64,000 bases of DNA, from assembly GCF_000149955.1 (NCBI RefSeq), contig NC_030992.1, positions 1,793,099-1,857,098 of the forward strand, given 5' to 3'. The stretch comes from Fusarium oxysporum f. sp. lycopersici 4287 (taxonomy: Eukaryota; Ascomycota; Sordariomycetes; Hypocreales; Nectriaceae). Below the pieces are notes generated by a model that worked only from the letters and a program-made list of their open reading frames with translations, was not told the origin of the DNA and searched no databases. Made by a program: the position numbers and the translations under genes. Numbering within the stretch: position 1 is the stretch's first letter; each line of letters begins with the position of its first letter. Of the stretch, positions 57,749 to 64,000 are shown piece after piece.

Positions 57749-60260
57749 ACAGCCTTATGATGGACAGGGGACCCTGTCGCTATGACTGTCAGCAGGTGAT
57801 AGGGCGGGTAGTATTCTTAAAATTGTGGTTCCGAGTCTGATCCGTTTCTACCATTTTCCCATCGATATCGGTTCATAAGGTAGGCAATATTGAAAAAGTC
57901 ATAGTCCCAAGATGACAAGTATATCTCGTCCTGGGGGCATATAGACTAGAAACCCAGCAACATGGCCATCTAGGGAACAGGCGAATGTTTGATTTTGCAT
58001 ATGAGCTATGTTGTAATGGAACAGAGTTGTCATGGTGTCGAAAATGTTATCTGTGGAATCGTGAAAGAATGAGCCCCTGGGTGATGATCGAGACCCATAC
58101 GATTCTAGGCCCGCTAGTCGGTAGCTCCCTGACTCTAATTTGAGATGGTGGCTTTTTCCTATTGCACAGTTGGAATTAGCTAATGCTTGTTGGTATGAAA
58201 CGGGAAACAAGAAATAGAGAAACCACATCAGATTCCAGGAACTCCAGTGCCCTAGCACCGGGACGTTGGGCGCAGCAAGGCCTGCCCACCATCACCATAA
58301 GTGCCGAGCAGCAAGGGTTAGCGCTGAGCAGTGGTACTGCGTGTGACGCTGTCTTAGACGCATCTTGGTATTGATATTGTAGCACTTATTAGGTATCTGG
58401 AAACTTGATCTTGGTGATTTATTTGGTTAGAAATCTTTCAAGATTGGGTGGCAGACAGACGGTCTGCATTCCTGATACGGTATTTCAGGCATCATTTAGT
58501 GATATTGTGGCTGGGGTTTTGCTGTCGTGTTGCTGCGTGTTTCAAAGTCCCATCGTGCTGCGTTTGGGAGGATGATGGCATAGAGAGGAGCAAACATTGT
58601 TACTCATTGAGGACGAGAATAGAGTCTCTGCCTGATCTGCCTGTTGGTATTCGAGGGCACGTGTAATGGCCTATGTACCTAGAGGTAGTAGTATAATTTG
58701 GGTATGTGTAACTATAAGTCGACTTTTCAATGGGGAAGAGGAGCCAGGCGAACCATTGCCTTGAATGACTAACTCTCCAAAGTCCCCTAAATTTTGATGC
58801 CATTCCGTAATTTCTTTCTCCACGTCCTAATCCTCCCACAAACGAAAAGACCCTGATTGATACATCCTCGTCATATCTATCATGAGCGCATCTCATCCTT
58901 TGTCATCAATGCCGTGCGCTTCTGTTCTTGCATGGGTCTAGACCTCTTGATTACATGTCTTATCATTTCGCATACGTCATAAGCCTGCATCTCTCGCCAA
59001 TATTCATTGATGGTGTTTCTCTAACGGTAACAGGATGGTCGCCGTCACAAGCTTTTGAAGTCACCCTCGGCCGATCAAGACAAAGTCGTTCAATCCGCTC
59101 ATACATGCAGCTACGATACGTACAGGAGGTACCATGCTGGTACCATGCAGTATGATAGTGGAAGAGGGTGCAATTTCAACTATCGCCATTGCATTGCATC
59201 ACATTGTTTCCAGGTCTGTAACCCTCCCCTTCAGCCCTGCTGCAGGTCAATTCAACCTCCCTGTCTCAGGCCAATTGATGACTCCTCACACCGAACCCAG
59301 GAACCACCTCCAACCTATGGATGGAGTTAATTATGGCCTGTCGCCGCCTATTCCCTGCACTTGCTATGCTGTATGTACCTACAGGACTATAGGCTTTGCA
59401 CTACGGACTACCCCTGCGCTCGCTGTTGGATCCCTGTCTGGTTGATGCGGTACGGGTACCCAGTAGCCAGGCTCATTCATCCACACCCACTGCGCTGCGC
59501 CTTGAGAGCAAGCCCGTGCTTTCTCAGTCTCACTCAATGGATAAGTTGAGTTAAGGCATGTTTCTGGCTTCCTTCGGAACAAGAACCACCCGATGAAACA
59601 GACGAAATCGGAGCACAGGGCACTTGACGCACAAGGTCCTAGGAGCCATAGCCTCCGAAAAAAGTAAAGCCCCCAAATTCAAAGGTCCTTTAGACCCCCT
59701 CCCCCTCCAGGCTCAAGGCATCTTTGGTCCTTCAGCGGTGGGTCTGCACTATCCCAAGCCTGCAATAGACGCGCCCCAGCCTTTGTCACCTGTCAAGACA
59801 GTCAGACTCAACTTGCGGCTATTGCTCTCACGCACTCTTACTGGCGTCTCTGGCGTCACTGGTGCCTTGACACACATCCTGGTGATGTTCTTGGGGAGTG
59901 TTGTTTGTCAAGAAAAGCCCCGAACCGGGGCGTGTCTTTATGACCTTCGATGCTCTCATCCAGGCTACAAGCAGGCCTATAAGGCTGCGATGCCTCTTTG
60001 GAAGTTAATTGTCTTATCCTCACTTCCTATCTCTCTATTCACAAGATTCATAAAGCAAGCGTCTCTCCATTGATTCTCACTGTCTTGCCTTTAAGCTTCA
60101 TCCTCCTTGTTCAGTGCCCCTTGTCTTCATTACGAGTCCGACCACGTTCGATTTCATCCTCTGTTGGTTCACATATTAGACATCTTACTGGGTTGTACAA
60201 TTTCCTGTATCCTAAACCAACGACACCAGGCCAACAACTTCACGGCCCACCACCACAACC
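57749..60260. other. Intergenic region and leader of the small conserved gene
   Basis: No gene is supported. From about 59600 onwards the DNA is CT-rich and probably belongs to the promoter and long 5' leader of the gene at 60261. Confidence 0.4.
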
Positions 60261-60494
60261 ATGTGCTATCAACTTGTCGAGCTCTATTCGGCTTGCCGAT
60301 GCCCCTACTACACCCATGCTGTTGATCGCTGCGCAGCATACGGCCGCCCAGGCCATCCTATCCAGCAGCGAACGATCCTCGTTGGTTACCTATGCTCTGC
60401 ACACTCGAGTCATGGTGCTCAGTATGCATCACCACATAGCTACTCAGACAGTGGCTACCACAGTGGCTACTCGAGCTCAAAGAGCTATCAATGA
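60261..60494 (+). CDS. Small conserved Cys-containing protein of unknown function (77 residues)
   Basis: Single exon starting MCYQLVELYSACRCPYYTHA. The N-terminal block with CYQLVELYSACRC, AVDRCAAYGRPGH and RTILVGYLC matches a small family that I recognise as widely conserved in filamentous ascomycetes but without an assigned role. Four of the five cysteines (Cys2, 12, 14, 23) are spaced in a way that suggests a small metal-binding or disulfide fold. The tail is Ser/Tyr/His-rich (SYSDSGYHSGYSSSKSYQ). No signal peptide. Larger open frames overlap it, but only this frame shows the conserved block. The long CT-rich leader upstream may regulate translation. Confidence 0.8.
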   Translation: MCYQLVELYSACRCPYYTHAVDRCAAYGRPGHPIQQRTILVGYLCSAHSSHGAQYASPHSYSDSGYHSGYSSSKSYQ

Positions 60495-62474
60495 ACGATT
60501 CTGTCTTCGGCAGTGGGATCTTGCTCTCCAAGACTGATAATATTCAAGTTCGACGACTGGGTTTTTTACCTTCTCTCCTGCAACCCATCGCAGCTCTCCT
60601 TTTTGCTAGCAGGATTTCGTTGGACTGGTGGAGTTCCGAATGAGGTTCACCGCTAGGCGTATCCTTTTCGCAGACTTCCTCGCTCTATCGTCGCCCATTG
60701 GGGCCTCCTCGTTTTGTGGATGACCACTTTTGTTATGGAGATTACAGCAACGTTGCCGAGGGCATGGGAATGAGATATGATATGGACATGAAAACGATCA
60801 CGACGGAATGCCTTTTTTCGGTAGGGGAAAGTAACTCGCATTGCTGTTCTCCCTTCGCAAGCAATTCTTTTCTTTCTTTTAACTCACGGCATTGTTTTCT
60901 TGAACTTGCCGGTAGTTCTTTATTTGCTGGTCAGCTCCAGCATTCATCAACGGACGAAAAATCTCTCAACTCACATTGTCAGATGGCGTTTACTTATTTG
61001 GCCTTTTCCCCCTTTGCACAGCGATGGATTGTTTTGGTGCCACTTCATTTTCGCTTGGCTGGAAACAAGTCAGGATACAGCGACATTGGGTTATATCTTG
61101 GGACAGCAGGTGCTGAGAGCCTCACGGCGATTTTAGACGGTGGGATTTCTATTCTTGAGCATCAAGGGCTGAGACATTACTGGTAATAAGTCTCCGCCTC
61201 CGGACGACGGTACTGCTATTTGTTTTCTTTTTCTACTTTTTCTTCTTTTTCTTCTTTTTCTTCTTCTTCTTCTTCTTCTTCTTCTTCTTCTCCATGGATG
61301 TCTTTTTTGACAAAAGATGATCCACATCTTAGGGTCACTGGGACTTTTATCATGGTTTGCATTTGAACTGGCGGGGCTTACTAAAATGCTTGTAGCATTA
61401 GATGTGGACAACGGATGGCTGGCCATTATTTCATTTCTTTCGGAGAGGATCTTTCGAAATCTCCGGTGTATTCTTTTTGTTTTCATACTGCATCACCTGG
61501 GCCTATAACAAAGCATTGATTGCAACAGTCACCCTTGTCATGTGGTACATATGTTCTTGACTTAGGAGCTGGGTTCCCAATCGAACAACTAGCAACAGGA
61601 AGTGTGACGTTGAACGTTCCACGATATGGAAAAAGACAAATTTACCTCTGCTTAATACTCTCAAACTCTTCTCGTGAATCATTAAATTAGCATGAATATC
61701 CAAAAGTAGAAAGTATGATTAGTGCCTATTTTGCTGAGGCTTAGTTTCAACTCATCCTCGCGATCATCAGGCAAAGTGGGCCGTATGAAGTCAACTTCTC
61801 CACAACTTCACAACCAAGCCTTGAAAGCCTCGGCCGAAAGGGATACGTGCACATTATAATCATATCTCCAAAGTTTTTACATACTTTCTCTAACACAGGT
61901 GTAAGACTTCAAAGCGCTGGAAAAACGTTGCAACGGCAATGCTAGATGTGCCATGTGGAGGCCTCAGTTAAGCCACCAGCTCTAAATGCTGAGTTATGCG
62001 TCGTACAGACAAGGCAGAAAGGGCTAAAAGATACCTATATCAACTAGATTGAGTCACAGCCTTGCAGTAGCAGTTGCAGTTTCGATAGTTTGTCTAAGCC
62101 CATGGACACGGCAATGGTAATGACGTCCGAGGTTAGCGTGTCCTATTATTAGGCCATCCACCCCGGTAGATTGCCAGATCGAGCCACGCGGGAAGGATGG
62201 ATGTGCTCGGCGAGAGTAAGGCCAATCAGCCTTGAGAAGGATTTCGGCTGTTTTACTCAGGAAACTTTTGACGCAGATTGCAAGGAGGGCTGGGGGCTTG
62301 TGTGATTTGCGGGCGGTGCGCGATTAGGCGCACTGGCGCCATGCAGGGAACTATTCCAGGGTGTGAGACGATCGGTCGGGTTGCCAAGGATATTGGGGCA
62401 TGTGTTTTGGGTAGATAGACAAGGAGTTTGTGTATCAATTAAGGTGATCTTCTACGTTACTCCGAACCTGACCC
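60495..62474. other. Intergenic region with (TTC)n microsatellite
   Basis: Contains a TTC/TTTTTC microsatellite (61228-61292) and otherwise only short ORFs. Nothing further is supported. Confidence 0.45.
61228..61292. repeat. (TTC)n microsatellite with TTTTTC units
   Basis: Starts as TTTTTCTTC-type units and becomes a pure TTC run of about ten units. On the minus strand it mimics an Arg-rich ORF, which is an artefact of the repeat. Confidence 0.9.
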
Positions 62475-62705
62475 NNNNNNNNNNNNNNNNNNNNNNNNNN
62501 NNNNNNNNNNNNNNNNNNNNNNNNNNNNNNNNNNNNNNNNNNNNNNNNNNNNNNNNNNNNNNNNNNNNNNNNNNNNNNNNNNNNNNNNNNNNNNNNNNNN
62601 NNNNNNNNNNNNNNNNNNNNNNNNNNNNNNNNNNNNNNNNNNNNNNNNNNNNNNNNNNNNNNNNNNNNNNNNNNNNNNNNNNNNNNNNNNNNNNNNNNNN
62701 NNNNN
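62475..62705. other. Assembly gap (Ns)
   Basis: 231 unknown bases in intergenic DNA. Confidence 1.
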
Positions 62706-64000
62706 GCTGAGAGCTATATTCCCAACACGAGCACAACAATCGAAGATTCTAATCCTAGGAGGATGTAACGATCCCGTGCAAAAGAAAGCATCGCAAGCTT
62801 ACAACCGAGCTCAAGGTTGGATGTAATATGCAGTGTATAAGGGGAACCCGGATTCTCAGATGCAATTGGCCAGCACAAAACGATGCTGACATGATGGAGA
62901 GCTACCTGAAGCTTGCATCTTTGAACTTGACGAACATGGAAAGATGATTCGTCTATCGCTTAAAGAACTCATCAAGGGCTGAGGTGAGCCAAAGTAGTAA
63001 TGCTACATCGCGATAGTTTCCAGGGATTGGTTCGAAATAGGAATGGCACGACTCAGCTGTCAGAAACGGCTGAGGTCGGGTTCCATGCTGACGGCCAGAG
63101 TCCCCAAGAATTAAACTAGACAATCCCTGGCTTGCCGAAGCCGGGCTGTTTGTATGCAGGGGCATGACGTTTGGTGGAGTGCTCAAGGCGTTTTTCCTCT
63201 GGAGGGGACAAGGGTGGGCCGTCCCAGCTAGGGGGTTGAGGCGGCTGGCGCTTGTGAGTAAGGGACATTCTGTAAGGGATGTACGTACAACCAAATGAGT
63301 CGCTGGGCCTTTGTTCCTCTCTATGCAACAGGGCTGTACCATGTAGGGTCCTTTGTTGAAACTCGGCTACGATCACATCAGACTCATTGTCATGTTCAGC
63401 CTTACACGCGAGTCAGGTTTCTTGACAGTGCAGCTCAACATGTTGTCATGATGAGCTCGGGCCCAAACTGAAATATTACTGTATTATCTGATGCCATGAA
63501 GCGAGGTATTCGCCTTGATTTCACTCGCTCCTTCCCGCATAATGACAATGATGAGAGAAAGGGAAAGTGAATGGAAGGCAGGTTGGGCGAAACTGGCAAA
63601 GGAAACTGCACTAGCACATCTGCCGCCATCAACCCTTCAGTGGCCTTACCGTGTGCACTGTGACTTGTAACTCTCCATCAACACCATCAACAACGGCCTC
63701 TCCTCTCACCCTTCTCCCTTTTCCATCTTCCGCATCCTAGCAACCGCTTCTCTACATAAATGATAGAATCATTAATCTTCATCTTTATTCTCCTCCCGTG
63801 TTCAATCTAGACTTTGTTGGGAATGCCCTCGTGTTCGATGACCGAGTCTCTTGATCCAGTATTACATCTACTCAAACAATCGTCAACAATACTTCTCAAA
63901 GTCAACCTTTCCCAACACAGCGTCTAGTAGAACATCAATTCCACGGCGTAAATCCCCTCGTCATCGCGATACACTCTCGTCACCAGCGTCCAACATGTGG
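62706..64000. other. Right-edge intergenic DNA, probable promoter and leader of a gene beyond the window
   Basis: From about 63660 the plus strand is CT/CA-rich (CCTCTCCTCTCACCCTTCTC and similar), typical of a fungal transcription start and leader, so a plus-strand gene probably begins just past the right edge. No gene is supported inside the window here. Confidence 0.4.

Noticed and set aside
57254..57785. Open frames running through the second N gap
   Set aside because: Created by untranslatable Ns; the flanks have no coding character.
59998..60537. 179-codon plus-strand frame overlapping the small conserved gene
   Set aside because: The conserved block is in a different frame; this one is a CT-rich shadow.
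61133..61486. Arg/Lys-rich minus-strand ORF
   Set aside because: The Arg run is simply the (TTC)n microsatellite read backwards.

Overview
This is a filamentous ascomycete (Sordariomycete) nuclear window, almost certainly Fusarium. The clearest evidence is a 418-codon geranylgeranyl diphosphate synthase (43823-45079) whose length and sequence fit the housekeeping ggs1 enzyme of the Fusarium fujikuroi group. Other support comes from short GT-AG introns (about 46-107 bp) with CTAAC/CTGAC-type branch points, long intergenic spaces, and ascomycete-specific families (ApsA/Num1, Pom1, septation-network Cdc14, INO80 subunit Ies4). Exon boundaries were worked out by hand from splice signals and reading-frame continuity.

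Layout: 1-6.5 kb is gene-poor, with a probable decayed Copia retrotransposon fragment and short inverted repeats. 6.5-16.3 kb holds the cortical anchor ApsA/Num1 (+), an OTU deubiquitinase (+) convergent with a TPMT-like methyltransferase (-), and a T5orf172/GIY-YIG-like protein (-). 16.3-21.4 kb has one 66-residue protein. 21.4-28.5 kb holds a metaxin-like mitochondrial outer membrane protein (+), the GID/CTLH ligase subunit Vid30/RanBPM (-) with a probable MITE in its first intron, and Ies4 (-). 30.5-35.8 kb has two surface or secreted proteins: a Ser/Thr-rich one interrupted by a sequence gap, and a Cys-rich type I membrane protein. 36-41.5 kb has Cdc14 of the septation network (-), a haloacid-dehalogenase-like hydrolase (-), and a DHA1-type MFS transporter (-) broken by a one-base frameshift. 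43.8-54 kb has ggs1 (+), a Pex23/28/29-family peroxin with dysferlin motifs (-), and the DYRK kinase Pom1 (+). 54-64 kb is nearly empty apart from a 77-residue conserved small protein at 60.3 kb. There are three N-gaps.

The genes do not form a metabolic cluster. They are mostly housekeeping: cell polarity, nuclear positioning and septation (ApsA, Pom1, Cdc14), ubiquitin (OTU, Vid30), organelle biogenesis (metaxin, peroxin), chromatin (Ies4) and isoprenoids (ggs1). Accessory or decayed material lies between them.

The most interesting observations are: an array of dynein-light-chain LC8-like Q-centred motifs in the ApsA/Num1 protein; a 175-bp inverted-repeat element that accounts for the abnormally long intron in vid30; a T5orf172 protein whose expected catalytic Glu appears to be His; a canonical intron that would truncate the Ser/Thr-rich secreted protein; and intron-like segments in the space upstream of ggs1 that no ORF explains.
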